Assembly (NCBI RefSeq): GCF_017315725.1
Contig: NZ_JAFLRG010000001.1
Location: 2,108,001-2,172,000, forward strand
DNA length: 64,000 nucleotides
From: Trinickia acidisoli
Lineage (GTDB): Bacteria; Pseudomonadota; Gammaproteobacteria; Burkholderiales; Burkholderiaceae
Direction: 5' to 3'
The position numbers and the translations under genes are program-made. Each line of letters begins with the position of its first letter. Position 1 is the stretch's first letter. This document shows positions 43,071-52,224 of the stretch, piece by piece. The notes below the pieces were generated by a model. That model was not told the origin of the DNA and searched no databases. It was given only the letters and a program-made list of their open reading frames with translations.

Positions 43071-44993
43071 TCAGTCGCGCTCTTGCACATACCGCCCAGG
43101 CGCCGGCTCGATGACCGGATACTCGGCCGATCCGAGCTGCACCCGAACCTTCACCTTCTTGCCGCCGTATTGGTCGAGCCACGCCATCCAGTCCGGCCAC
43201 CAACTGCCGGGTTTCTCGACGGCGCCTTCGAACCAGTCGTCCGGATTCTCGGGCAACGCCTTCTCATCGTTTTCGTGCGACCAATAGCTGCGCTTGCCCT
43301 TCGCCGGCGGATTGATGACGCCCGCAATATGCCCCGATGCACCGAGCACGAAACGCTGTGGGCCCGTCAGCAACGGCGCCGACGCGTACGCCGTGCGCCA
43401 CGGCACGATGTGGTCGTCGCGCGAGCCATAGATGAACGTCGGCACGTCGATGCGCGAAAGATCGAGCGCTTCTCCGCACACGGTCAACGCCCCGGGCTCG
43501 CGTATCCGGTTCTCCAAGTATGTATTGCGCAGGTACCAAACGTACATCGGCCCAGGCAAATTAGTCGAATCGCCGTTCCAGTACAGCAAGTCGAACGGTG
43601 CGGGCGTGCGCCCTTTGAGGTAGTTGTCGACGACGTAGTTCCATACTAAGTCGTTGGGCCGCAAGAACGAGAACGCATTCGCGAACTCGACGCCGCGCAT
43701 GAGCCCCGGCGGCGCGCCGTTGATGCCGCCGATCGTTTGCTCGCGCATGCGCACGTGGGCTTCGTCGACGAAGACGTCGAGCACACCCGTATCGCTGAAG
43801 TCGAGCATCGCCGTCAACAATGTCATCGAGGCGGCGGGGTGCTCGCCGCGCGCCGCGAGCACGGCCAGCGCCGTCGCGATCATCGTGCCGCCGATGCAAA
43901 AACCGAACGTATTGATCTGCTCGCGTCCGCTCACGCTTTTGACGACGTCGATCGCGGCAAGCACACCGTCGTTGACGTAATCGTCCCAAGACTTGTCGGC
44001 CAGCGAGGCGTCGGCATTGCGCCACGAGATCATGAAGACTTGATGTCCGCATTCGAGCGCATGCGCGACAAGCGAACTCTCGGGCTGCAGATCGAGGATG
44101 TAGAACTTATTGATGCAAGGCGGAACCATCAGCAGCGGCCGCTCGAACACGCTCGGCGTGCGCGGCTTGTACTGAATCAGTTGAATCAGTTCGTTTTCGA
44201 AGACGACGGCGCCCTCGGTCGAACCGATGTTCTTGCCGACGACGAAGCGCGACTCGTCGCTCTGCGAAATCTTGCCACGGCGCATGTCGGCCAGCAGGTT
44301 CATCACCCCCTGGCGCAGGCTTTCGCCGTGACTCTCGAGCAGTGTCTTTTGTGCCTCGGGGTTGAGCGCGAGGAAGTTGCTCGGCGACGCGGCGGCCGTC
44401 CATTGCTGCACGGCGAAGCGAATTCGCTCGCGCGTTTTCACATCGGTGTCGACGGCGTCGGCAAGCGCTTGTAGATAACGCGTATTCAGCAGATACCAGG
44501 CCGCCACGTAGGCGAACGCCGGCGTCGCTTTCCACGCTTCCGAACTGAAACGCCTATCCGGCAGCTCGGGTGCCGCTTTGTCGGCCGTACCCGCTTGCTG
44601 CAGCAATGCAAGGCAATCGCGCGAATAGTCGGACTGCAGCGCCTGCAGCCGATCGGGAGGAATGGACGCGACGGGCAGCGTCATACCCGCGAGCGCCTGC
44701 TGCGCCTCGGCCATCGAAGGCAACGGCATCGATGGCATCTGCGGCATCGCGAACGGGAAGGCGAACGGCGCGCCGCCCGCTTGGCCGTTCATCGCTTGCG
44801 CGGCCATCCCGCTGGCCGGGCCGCCGCCCTGCGCGGCGGACGGCCATTTGCTCGGATCGGCGAAAGAACGCCACGCGCCCATCCAAGCCTCGAACATCCG
44901 CTGCATGTCCGCGGTGCCTGCTTCGGCTTGCTGCTCGCGGTTCGAAGAAGTTTCGGTGTGAGAAGAAGTCGATCGACGTTTTGATGCAGTCAT
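43071..44993 (-). CDS. phaC: Class I polyhydroxyalkanoate synthase
   Basis: The 640-residue enzyme polymerises (R)-3-hydroxybutyryl-CoA. The lipase-like box is GFCIGG with the nucleophile Cys at about residue 366; the catalytic Asp lies in YGSRDDHIVPW and the His in GASGHIAGVINPP. It is about 50 residues longer than the Cupriavidus enzyme because of an Ala/Gly/Pro/Met-rich N-terminus. ATG 44993 is chosen, though in-frame upstream codons exist. It heads the cluster and is preceded by a sigma-70-like promoter at 45099-45127. Confidence 0.94.
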   Translation of the reverse strand: MTASKRRSTSSHTETSSNREQQAEAGTADMQRMFEAWMGAWRSFADPSKWPSAAQGGGPASGMAAQAMNGQAGGAPFAFPFAMPQMPSMPLPSMAEAQQALAGMTLPVASIPPDRLQALQSDYSRDCLALLQQAGTADKAAPELPDRRFSSEAWKATPAFAYVAAWYLLNTRYLQALADAVDTDVKTRERIRFAVQQWTAAASPSNFLALNPEAQKTLLESHGESLRQGVMNLLADMRRGKISQSDESRFVVGKNIGSTEGAVVFENELIQLIQYKPRTPSVFERPLLMVPPCINKFYILDLQPESSLVAHALECGHQVFMISWRNADASLADKSWDDYVNDGVLAAIDVVKSVSGREQINTFGFCIGGTMIATALAVLAARGEHPAASMTLLTAMLDFSDTGVLDVFVDEAHVRMREQTIGGINGAPPGLMRGVEFANAFSFLRPNDLVWNYVVDNYLKGRTPAPFDLLYWNGDSTNLPGPMYVWYLRNTYLENRIREPGALTVCGEALDLSRIDVPTFIYGSRDDHIVPWRTAYASAPLLTGPQRFVLGASGHIAGVINPPAKGKRSYWSHENDEKALPENPDDWFEGAVEKPGSWWPDWMAWLDQYGGKKVKVRVQLGSAEYPVIEPAPGRYVQERD

Positions 44994-45344
44994 ACCCGCT
45001 TTTTGCCCTGAGTCTTGGAAGACTGATTGAGAGGCGGGCGTCGAGCGCACGCGGGAGAACCCTTGCGACACTCGCTGCGCTCACCCTTGCGAGCGGTCAT
45101 TCTTGCTCCCGTCCTGAGGCGTGTCAATGCTTGGGACCGATTTTGCCGCAGCGCGACAGGTTTTTTATTATCGTTTTCCCGATATCGATCGGAAACGCGT
45201 CAGCCAAGCCCCATCGGCATGTGCGCTAGGTCACAAAGCCGGCGGCACGCGCGTACGTGCCGGCTCGTCGGGCGGTCACGGCTGCGCTTCTTGTGCGCCG
45301 CAGGGACGCCGCTCGACGAGCAGTCGGCCAATCTAGTCGGCGAA
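44994..45344. other. Intergenic region upstream of phaC
   Basis: These 351 bases hold the phaC promoter region and the end of the pgeF transcription unit. Besides the promoter listed separately, an AT-rich tract at about 45160-45180 stands out. No gene is supported. Confidence 0.5.
45099..45127 (-). promoter_or_regulatory. Candidate sigma-70 promoter of phaC
   Basis: Reading leftward, TTGACA (a perfect -35) at 45122-45127 is followed by a 17-base spacer and AAGAAT at 45099-45104. It lies about 105 bases before phaC. Confidence 0.5.
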
Positions 45345-46175
45345 TCAATCCGCCAGCCAGATCAACGCGGCCATACGGCCCGTCACCCGATCGCGCCGAT
45401 AGGAATAAAACCGTTCCTGGTCCGTCACCGTACAGGCATCGCCGCCCGCGATCTGCGTCACGCCGAGCCGTGCAAGGCGCACGCGCGCCAGTGCGTACAG
45501 GTCGGCCCAATATTTGCCCGGTGCTTGCGGACGCGCGACGAATGCGCGGGCGGTCGCGTCGTGCTCCGCTGGAGCGGCTGCGGCTAGGAACGCAGCGCGC
45601 ACCTCGTCGCCGACCTCGAACGCCTGCGGACCGATTGCGGGCCCCAGATAAGCGTGCAGCATCTGCGGCGCGCACTGCGCCTGTTCGGCGACGCGCGCGG
45701 CTGTCTTCTCGACGATACCGGCTGCAAGACCGCGCCAGCCCGCGTGAGCGGCGCCCACCGCGTGCCCCTCGCCGTCGCACAGCAAGACCGGCATGCAATC
45801 GGCCACCATCACGAGACAAGCGACGCCGGGCACCGTCGTCACGCTTGCATCGGCCCGCACGGGGGGACCGTCGAGCGGCACCTCATGGGCAGCGACGATC
45901 GCATCGCCGTGGACCTGTTCGAGCCATGCGGCACGCACGCCGGCAAGCGCGCGCAAACGCGCCCGGTTTTGCGCCACGTGCACCGGGTCATCGCCAGTAT
46001 GCAAGCCGAGGTTCAGGCCGCCCTCCGCTTCGCGACCTTCCAGCCAGCGGCCGTACGGCGGCGCGCTGACGCCGCCCGCACGCGTCGTGACGAGCGCGCG
46101 CACGCGCGGCGACACGCGCCAGGCGGGACGCAGGCAATCGTTCTCAGTCAATGCGGCTTCGTCGGCTTTCGTCAT
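45345..46175 (-). CDS. pgeF: Peptidoglycan editing factor / multicopper polyphenol oxidase-family protein
   Basis: The 276-residue protein matches the YfiH/PgeF (DUF152) family, which removes mis-incorporated amino acids from peptidoglycan precursors. It carries the metal-binding EQVHGD, ADCMPVLL and HAGWRGLA motifs, and the DQERFYSYRRDRVTGR C-terminus. The ATG at 46175 lies after rluD in the same direction, the rluD-pgeF order of E. coli. The region between is 137 bases. Confidence 0.9.
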   Translation of the reverse strand: MTKADEAALTENDCLRPAWRVSPRVRALVTTRAGGVSAPPYGRWLEGREAEGGLNLGLHTGDDPVHVAQNRARLRALAGVRAAWLEQVHGDAIVAAHEVPLDGPPVRADASVTTVPGVACLVMVADCMPVLLCDGEGHAVGAAHAGWRGLAAGIVEKTAARVAEQAQCAPQMLHAYLGPAIGPQAFEVGDEVRAAFLAAAAPAEHDATARAFVARPQAPGKYWADLYALARVRLARLGVTQIAGGDACTVTDQERFYSYRRDRVTGRMAALIWLAD

Positions 46176-46312
46176 GATCGGTCGTCCTGCTGCGATCGTT
46201 CGTCGTATGTTTGGTTTCGTTTTGGCGCAACGCCGGGCGGCGATACCACCGGGATGCGGCCACTTCCACGCAACCCGTCAACCCATCGGCCGCGCCGTGA
46301 CGTATCGCCCGA

Positions 46313-47518
46313 TCACTCGATGTCTGCGTCCTCGTCCGGGTCGCCCTCGCAGCCAAGCTCGCCGTCTTCGAATTCGTCATACGCATCGTCATCGAAACCT
46401 TCGGGCTCGAAGGCCGCCGCATCGCTCCCGAAACCAAGCGCATGCACGAGCTCATCCATGTCGGGCGGCAAGTCGGCGCGCCAGCGCATCGATCGCCCCG
46501 AGCGCGGATGCACGAGCCCGAGTTGCCATGCATGCAGCGCCTGCCGCGCAAAGCCACCGGGCAGCGGCGCGCTCGAGCGGCGGCCGCGCGCGCTGCCGTA
46601 GACGGGATCGCCGAGCAGCGGATGTCCCACGTGAGCGCAATGAACGCGAATTTGGTGCGTGCGCCCCGTCTCCAGATCGCAATGAATCGCGCTGACGTTC
46701 TGCTGCTGCCACGTTGCTTGATCGACAAGACGAAAACGCGTGCGCGCGCTCTTGCCCGAAGCACCCTCGACGACGGCCATGCGCGTGCGCTCGCGCGGAT
46801 CGCGACCGATCGGGGCGTCGATGATGCCTTCGTCGGGCATCGTCCCCCACACGAGCGCGACGTAGCGCCGCTTCACCGTCCGCGCTTGCAACTGGCGCAC
46901 GAGATCGGTTTGCGCTTCGAGCGTGCGCGCGACCACCATCAACCCCGACGTCTCTTTGTCGAGCCGATGGACGATGCCGGCCCGCGGCAAGCCGGCCGCA
47001 TCGGGGTAGCGGTGCAACAGCCCGTTCAGCAGCGTGCCGCTCCAGTTACCCGCGGCCGGATGCACGACGAGACCGGCCGGCTTGTTGACGACCACGAGCG
47101 CATCGTCCTCGTAGAGGATTTCGAGCGGCACCGGCTCAGGGGTAAACGCAAGCTGCTCCGGCAAATAATCAGGCGTAAGCTCGATGCGCGCCCCAAGCGG
47201 CACGGCCTGGCGCACTTTGGCCGGCGCGCCGTTCATCAGCACGCGCCCGGCTTCGGTCCAACTCTGCAAGCGACTGCGCGAAAACTCGGGAAACACTTTC
47301 GCGAGCACTTTGTCGAGCCGCTCGCCAGCCAGCGCGGCGGGCACGAGCGCGACGCGCGGCGCCTCGTCAAGCGGCCGCGCCGCGTCGCCCGAGAGAGCCG
47401 CGACACGATCGTCGACGGGCTGCCCTACTTGGGCATCGGCGGGACTGGCGCTTCGGCTATAATCGTCGCTTCTATCGATAGGGCCGAGCATGTTGCCGAA
47501 AGGACGTGTGCGGGTCAT
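46313..47518 (-). CDS. rluD: 23S rRNA pseudouridine synthase RluD
   Basis: The 401-residue enzyme makes pseudouridines 1911, 1915 and 1917 in helix 69 of 23S rRNA. An S4-like domain ([21 protein letters not shown]) precedes the catalytic domain with the Asp-bearing [15 protein letters not shown] motif and [14 protein letters not shown]. The tail is acidic (about 40 residues, rich in Asp/Glu). Start ATG 47518 is used; ATG 47491 is possible. The divergent bamD promoter lies within the first residues, so the true start may be further in. Confidence 0.9.
   Translation of the reverse strand: MTRTRPFGNMLGPIDRSDDYSRSASPADAQVGQPVDDRVAALSGDAARPLDEAPRVALVPAALAGERLDKVLAKVFPEFSRSRLQSWTEAGRVLMNGAPAKVRQAVPLGARIELTPDYLPEQLAFTPEPVPLEILYEDDALVVVNKPAGLVVHPAAGNWSGTLLNGLLHRYPDAAGLPRAGIVHRLDKETSGLMVVARTLEAQTDLVRQLQARTVKRRYVALVWGTMPDEGIIDAPIGRDPRERTRMAVVEGASGKSARTRFRLVDQATWQQQNVSAIHCDLETGRTHQIRVHCAHVGHPLLGDPVYGSARGRRSSAPLPGGFARQALHAWQLGLVHPRSGRSMRWRADLPPDMDELVHALGFGSDAAAFEPEGFDDDAYDEFEDGELGCEGDPDEDADIE
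47458..47463 (+). promoter_or_regulatory. Candidate -10 box (TATAAT) of bamD
   Basis: A perfect TATAAT lies about 100 bases before bamD, pointing right. The -35 is weak. It sits inside the N-terminal coding region of the leftward rluD gene. Confidence 0.45.
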
Positions 47519-47565
47519 TGAAACTGGGTCACTGAGTGAGACTGATTGCTAGGAAGCACGGAGAA

Positions 47566-48435
47566 ATGCGGCGAGCCCTCAACACTATGATGCGCACGGT
47601 CTCGTGCGCGGCAAGCCGCGCAGCGAAGCGCGCGGTTCGATCCGCCTCGGCTGGCTTGGCCCTCGCGGCTGCCGCGGTGCTCGTGGCGGGTTGCCACGGC
47701 CTACCCCAAAAGACCGATGAGACGGCCACTTGGCCAAACAGCAAATTATACTCGGAGGCACAAGACGCGCTGACGAACCGTGATTGGGGCAAGTGCGCCA
47801 AGTACTTCGAATCGCTCGAAGGCCGCGATCCGTTCGGCCACTTCGCGCAGCAAGCGGAAATCAACGTCGCCTATTGCAACTGGAAGGACGGCGAGACGGC
47901 CACCGCCGACGAAGCCATCGATCGCTTCATTCGGCTGCATCCCGATCATCCTGACATCGCCTACGCGTATTACCTGAAGGGGATGATCCACTTCAACGAC
48001 GATCTCGGTTTGTTCGGCCGTTTCTCGGGCCAGGACATGAGCGAGCGCGATCCCAAGTCGCTGCGCGAATCGTACGACGCGTTCAAGATCGTCGTGGACA
48101 AATACCCGGACAGCAAGTACGCCCCCGATGCAGCCGCCCGCATGCGCTACATCGTCAACGCGCTCGCATCGTATGAAGTGCACGCGGCCGATTACTACTA
48201 TCGTCGCGGCGCCTACGTGGCGGCGATCAACCGCGCGCAGCTCGCCGTCAAGGAATACAAGAACGCGCCGGCGATCGAAGATGCGTTGCACATCATGATG
48301 CTGTCGTACACCAAGCTCAACGAAACGAAGCTGGCCGACGATACGCGCCGGGTGCTGGCCGGAACGTTCCCCGACAGCCCGTACGTCACGGGCCATGCGC
48401 GCCCCGGCGAGAAGAAGTCGTGGTGGCAATTCTGA
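47566..48435 (+). CDS. bamD: Outer-membrane assembly lipoprotein BamD
   Basis: The 289-residue lipoprotein is the essential BamD part of the BAM complex that folds outer-membrane proteins. It has a long signal segment with lipobox LVAGC (Cys near residue 44), then tetratricopeptide-like repeats (LYSEAQDALTNRDWGKCAKYFESLEGR and further repeats to about 260, given by their ends). Start ATG 47566 follows GGAGAA closely; GTG 47536 and ATG 47587 are alternatives. The bamD-rluD divergent pair matches other Proteobacteria. Confidence 0.9.
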   Translation: MRRALNTMMRTVSCAASRAAKRAVRSASAGLALAAAAVLVAGCHGLPQKTDETATWPNSKLYSEAQDALTNRDWGKCAKYFESLEGRDPFGHFAQQAEINVAYCNWKDGETATADEAIDRFIRLHPDHPDIAYAYYLKGMIHFNDDLGLFGRFSGQDMSERDPKSLRESYDAFKIVVDKYPDSKYAPDAAARMRYIVNALASYEVHAADYYYRRGAYVAAINRAQLAVKEYKNAPAIEDALHIMMLSYTKLNETKLADDTRRVLAGTFPDSPYVTGHARPGEKKSWWQF

Positions 48436-48483
48436 CGCTCGTTTAAGCGCTCGCGGTCACGCGCCGCGCTTGGCGTCGAAGCG

Positions 48484-48511
48484 AAAACCCGGCCCTGTGC
48501 GGCCGGGTTTT
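48484..48511 (+). terminator. Bidirectional terminator between bamD and the helicase gene
   Basis: AAAACCCGGCC and GGCCGGGTTTT form an 11-bp stem with loop CTGTGC, flanked by A and T runs. It serves both converging genes. Confidence 0.7.
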
Positions 48512-48585
48512 CTTTTGCCGAGGCCAGGCGAGGCATGCGTCCGACGGCGGCCGGCCTATGCACCGCCGGCCTGTGCCGTGCCGTC

Positions 48586-50919
48586 CTAAGTCTGCGTCGT
48601 CGTTTGCTGGTCCCCGTCGGCGAAGAATTCGCGCACGACCTCGATTTCGCGCGTGCGCTTGAACGGCGGCAGGCTCTGCCAAATGCGTCGGCCGTACGGC
48701 TTATCGACGAGACGCGTATCGCAAATCATCAGCACCCCGCGATCGGTTTCGGCACGAATCAAGCGGCCGGCACCCTGCTTCAGGGTGATAACCGCCTGCG
48801 GCACCTGGTGCACGGCAAATGGGCTGAGCCCTTTTTTCGTCAGCGCATCGAGCCGCGCCGACAGGACAGGATCATCGGGCGGAGCGAACGGAAGCTTGTC
48901 GATGACGACGAGCGAAAGCGCATCGCCGCGCACGTCCACACCTTCCCAAAAGCTTTGGCTACCGACGAGGATCGCATTGCCGTAGGCGCGAAAACGGTCG
49001 AGCAACTCGGTGCGGCTCGCATCGCCTTGTGTCAGCAGCGGCGTCGACCATCCGCGCGCCTCGATGATCTCGCGCAGCTTGCCCGCGATCCGATCGACCG
49101 CGCGCAGCGTCGTGCACAGGAAGAAAACGCCCCCGCCGGCCGCCTCGATCGCGGGCAGCGCGGCTTCGAATACGGCGTCGGTGAATGCTGGCGACGACGG
49201 CTGCGGCAAATTGCGCGGCACGTAGAGCAAGCCCTGTGTGCCGTAATCGAACGGGCTCGGCAGCGTCATCGAGCGGCGCGCATCGAGCCCCATCTGCGCC
49301 GCGTAGTGGGTGAAGTCGCCACGCACCGACAACGTCGCCGACGTGAAGATCCAGGCCCGCGGCACACCGGCACGCTGCTTCGCGAAGATCGGCGCCACCG
49401 ACAGCGGCGTTTCATGCAATTGCACGGAGTGGGCAAACACCTCGACCCAACGGATGCGCTCATTGAAATCCACGGGCGCTGCCCGCGACGAGCCCCCCGC
49501 TTGGGGAGCGGCCGGCGCTTCGACGGTTTTGTCCGCATCGTCCGTTTTGTCTTCAGGCAGCGACGTCCATCGCGCAAGCTGGTCCTGCAATTCGCGCGTG
49601 CGCCGCAAGCAGGCGCCGAGCGATTCGGCACGCTCGGCTTGCCCGGCGAGCGCCCCGGCGACGGCATCCAACGCGGCCTCCAGCGCATCGAGCGCGCCGT
49701 ACAGTGCGTGATCGTCGCCGAGCTGCGCGGCCGACACCCGCATCGTATCGTCCTTGAAGGCGAGCCTGACGTCGCGGGCCGCACGCTCGAGCGCCGCGCC
49801 CAGCTTGACCCATTCCACGGCATCGCGCGCATGCGCGAGCCCCTCTGCGACCGTATCGCGCGCAAGCTCGAGCAGTTGCGCCGTCGAAAGCGTATCCCCG
49901 AAAAACAACGTCGCCGTCTCGGGCAGTTGATGCGCTTCGTCGAAGACGATCGTGTTGGCCGTCGGCAGCAGCTCGGCCATCCCCGTGTCGCGCAGCATGA
50001 TGTCCGCGAAAAATAGGTGGTGATTCACGACGACGATGTCGGCCTGCTGCGCCTCGCGCCTCGCCTGCATCACGAAGCAATCCTTGTAATGCGGACACTC
50101 TTGTCCGAGACAGTTCTCGCGCGTCGAGGTCACCATCGACCAAACGGCCGCGGTCTCGGGCACGCTCGCGAGTTCGGCCTTATCGCCCGTGCGCGTGATT
50201 TTCGCGAAGCGCACGATGTCTTGCAGATAAGCGGTGTCCTGCCGCGACGGCAACCGCCCATTGTCGGCCGTGCGTTGCAGATAGTAGTGACAAAGATAGT
50301 TCGCGCGTCCCTTGAGCATGGCGACCGAAACCGGTACGGCAAGCGCATCGCGCACCGTGGGAATATCGCGCTGAAAGAGCTGATCCTGTAGGTGTTTGGT
50401 GCCGGTCGAGACAACAACCTTGCCGCCCCAAAGCATGGCGGGAACGAGGTACGCGAACGTCTTACCCGTGCCCGTGCCGGCCTCGACGATCAGCGTGTTT
50501 TCGCCGGCATCGCCGGCATCGGCCTGCGCGCTGTCGCCCGGTGAGCGACTCGCAGTGTCGGCGCGTGCGTCCGCGTCGCTCCGCAGGCGCCGCGCCGGAC
50601 GGCGCTGCGCTTCGAACATCGCGGGCTCGGGCATGGCACGCCCCGACGCCTCCATTGCCGCTGCCACGGCACATGCCATTTCGATCTGAGATGCCCGCGG
50701 ACGGTAGCCATCGATAGCACGGGCGAGCAGGCCGTCGTTCGCGAAAATCTCGTCGAGTTCGGAACGCCTGCGTGGGGCGAGCGCAGCCGCCAACGCGTGC
50801 GGCGCGCGTACGGAATGCGTCGAAGGCGCCGGCTGAGCGGCACGATCATCCTGCCCCTCGGGCAGATCCGGCGCCGCGGCAAGCGGTGCCCGGGTGGAGG
50901 CATCGAGCGATGAGTTCAA
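48586..50919 (-). CDS. ATP-dependent DNA helicase, DinG/YoaA type
   Basis: The 777-residue XPD-like helicase unwinds DNA in repair. Walker A is EAGTGTGKT (146-154), the DEAH box is FDEAHQLPE, and four cysteines in NYLCHYYL and CLGQECPHYKDC should bind a 4Fe-4S cluster. Helicase motifs V and VI follow near the C-terminus. Between the Q-motif-like helix (QIEMACAVAAAMEASGRA) and Walker A lies an insertion of about 50 Ala/Arg/Asp-rich residues. The start is TTG 50919 with no clear ribosome site, so the N-terminus is uncertain. YoaA is the closest match, not DinG itself. Confidence 0.88.
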   Translation of the reverse strand: MNSSLDASTRAPLAAAPDLPEGQDDRAAQPAPSTHSVRAPHALAAALAPRRRSELDEIFANDGLLARAIDGYRPRASQIEMACAVAAAMEASGRAMPEPAMFEAQRRPARRLRSDADARADTASRSPGDSAQADAGDAGENTLIVEAGTGTGKTFAYLVPAMLWGGKVVVSTGTKHLQDQLFQRDIPTVRDALAVPVSVAMLKGRANYLCHYYLQRTADNGRLPSRQDTAYLQDIVRFAKITRTGDKAELASVPETAAVWSMVTSTRENCLGQECPHYKDCFVMQARREAQQADIVVVNHHLFFADIMLRDTGMAELLPTANTIVFDEAHQLPETATLFFGDTLSTAQLLELARDTVAEGLAHARDAVEWVKLGAALERAARDVRLAFKDDTMRVSAAQLGDDHALYGALDALEAALDAVAGALAGQAERAESLGACLRRTRELQDQLARWTSLPEDKTDDADKTVEAPAAPQAGGSSRAAPVDFNERIRWVEVFAHSVQLHETPLSVAPIFAKQRAGVPRAWIFTSATLSVRGDFTHYAAQMGLDARRSMTLPSPFDYGTQGLLYVPRNLPQPSSPAFTDAVFEAALPAIEAAGGGVFFLCTTLRAVDRIAGKLREIIEARGWSTPLLTQGDASRTELLDRFRAYGNAILVGSQSFWEGVDVRGDALSLVVIDKLPFAPPDDPVLSARLDALTKKGLSPFAVHQVPQAVITLKQGAGRLIRAETDRGVLMICDTRLVDKPYGRRIWQSLPPFKRTREIEVVREFFADGDQQTTTQT

Positions 50920-50983
50920 GGCAAGCGTTTCCCTGCAATGACCGGCGCGAAGCGCGCGGCGCGAACGCCTGCCCGCTCGCCGC

Positions 50984-51199
50984 TTACGCGTGCTTGTCCG
51001 GTTCGAGTTGCAATTGCAGCAACAAGATGTCGTCTTTGACCTTGAGCTTGCGCTTTTTCAGACGCCGCAGCTCGAGGTCGGTGATGTCCGATGAGATCGC
51101 CAATTTGTCGATCATGCGATCGAGTTCGCTATGCTCCGACTGCAATTGCAAGATGCGGTCGCGGAGCATCTCCGGTTGGATCGCCTGATGGTCGCGCAT
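50984..51199 (-). CDS. DUF465/YdcH family small coiled-coil protein
   Basis: The 71-residue protein is a short two-helix coiled coil (LQLQSEHSELDRMIDKLAIS and LRRLKKRKLKVKDDILLLQ), the YdcH/DUF465 type. Its function is unknown. The start is supported by GAGGAGG before ATG 51199. It sits 64 bases before the helicase start and may be transcribed with it. Confidence 0.85.
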   Translation of the reverse strand: MRDHQAIQPEMLRDRILQLQSEHSELDRMIDKLAISSDITDLELRRLKKRKLKVKDDILLLQLQLEPDKHA

Positions 51200-51282
51200 G
51201 GTCGCCTCCTCGGTTCGTTAGGCGAGACGCCGCTCATGCGGGCGCCACACCTGAGGTTGCCGTCCAGCAAAACCGCCCTGCC

Positions 51283-52083
51283 TCAGTCGCTGTCCTGCTC
51301 CTGCTGCGAACGCTTTTGCTGTTCCTGCTGCTGCATCTGTTCCTGCTGCTTTTGCTGCGCCTTTTGCGCAGCCTGTTTCTGGCGAGCTTCGACGTCGGCC
51401 TTGTGCTGCGCCGCGTCGGCCTGCTTCTGTGTGTAGTGCTGCGCGCGCTCGGCGCGCGCCTGCGCATCCTGCGCCGCGCTCTGCCGCGCGTCGTTGAGCT
51501 TGCGCTGGAAGTCGGCCTGCTTGCTATCGTAGGCGGCTTGATCGGCGGCACGCTGCGGCGCTTGCGCTCCGCGCTGTGCCTGCTGGAGCTCATGCTCACG
51601 CTGCTTCTGCGCGAACGCCTGCTCGTTGCTGGCCGCTGTGGCTGCGCGCTGCGGCGCCTCCTGGGCGTCTTGCGCGCGGCGCAACGCATCTTGCTCGTCG
51701 CGCTGCTGCGCATGCACGGCGCGCCGCTCGTCGTCCAGCGCAAGCTGCTCGGCGTGAATCTGCCCGCGTGCAGCGCGCATCTTGTCGCGCGCGCGACCTA
51801 AGCAGGCGTTGACGAAAAACTTGCTGTAACAATTGTGCACGGCGACGCCGTACTCGTACTCGTTCGCTGCCGTGCGGGCGTCGAGCGCTTGCTGACGCGT
51901 GGTGAAATCGCGAACCTGCGAGGGCGCCGCACCGCTTGCCGGCAAGGCAGCGGCCGGCACGTCTTGTGCGGATGCCGCCTGCGCGGCGAGCGGGCACGCG
52001 AGCGCCACCGCGGCCAAGGTCGCGGCACACGAAACAACGGAAAAACGGGAGATCGGCAACGTCGTAGGCGGGGATCGGAACAT
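51283..52083 (-). CDS. Secreted Gln/Ala-rich coiled-coil protein
   Basis: The 266-residue product has a signal peptide (residues about 1-38, ending LACPLAAQAASA) and a long helical region heavy in Ala, Gln, Arg and Glu. The C-terminus is a Gln-rich run (QQEQMQQQEQQKRSQQEQ). Two Cys in HNCYSKFFVNACLGRARDKM suggest one disulfide in a small N-terminal domain. No family was recognised. It may be a periplasmic scaffold or bind the cell wall. It faces away from tex. Confidence 0.7.
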   Translation of the reverse strand: MFRSPPTTLPISRFSVVSCAATLAAVALACPLAAQAASAQDVPAAALPASGAAPSQVRDFTTRQQALDARTAANEYEYGVAVHNCYSKFFVNACLGRARDKMRAARGQIHAEQLALDDERRAVHAQQRDEQDALRRAQDAQEAPQRAATAASNEQAFAQKQREHELQQAQRGAQAPQRAADQAAYDSKQADFQRKLNDARQSAAQDAQARAERAQHYTQKQADAAQHKADVEARQKQAAQKAQQKQQEQMQQQEQQKRSQQEQDSD

Positions 52084-52224
52084 GGTCGAAATTCTAACAC
52101 CCGCGCTCGACCGCCCGGGCATTTATGGCAAAATGCGCCGCTTGAGTAACCCGGCCTCCGGCTGGTGTTTCCGGTGGTTCGCCGGCAGCACCGCAGGGGC
52201 CTCGCAGCCAGCGCTTCTTTCTCT

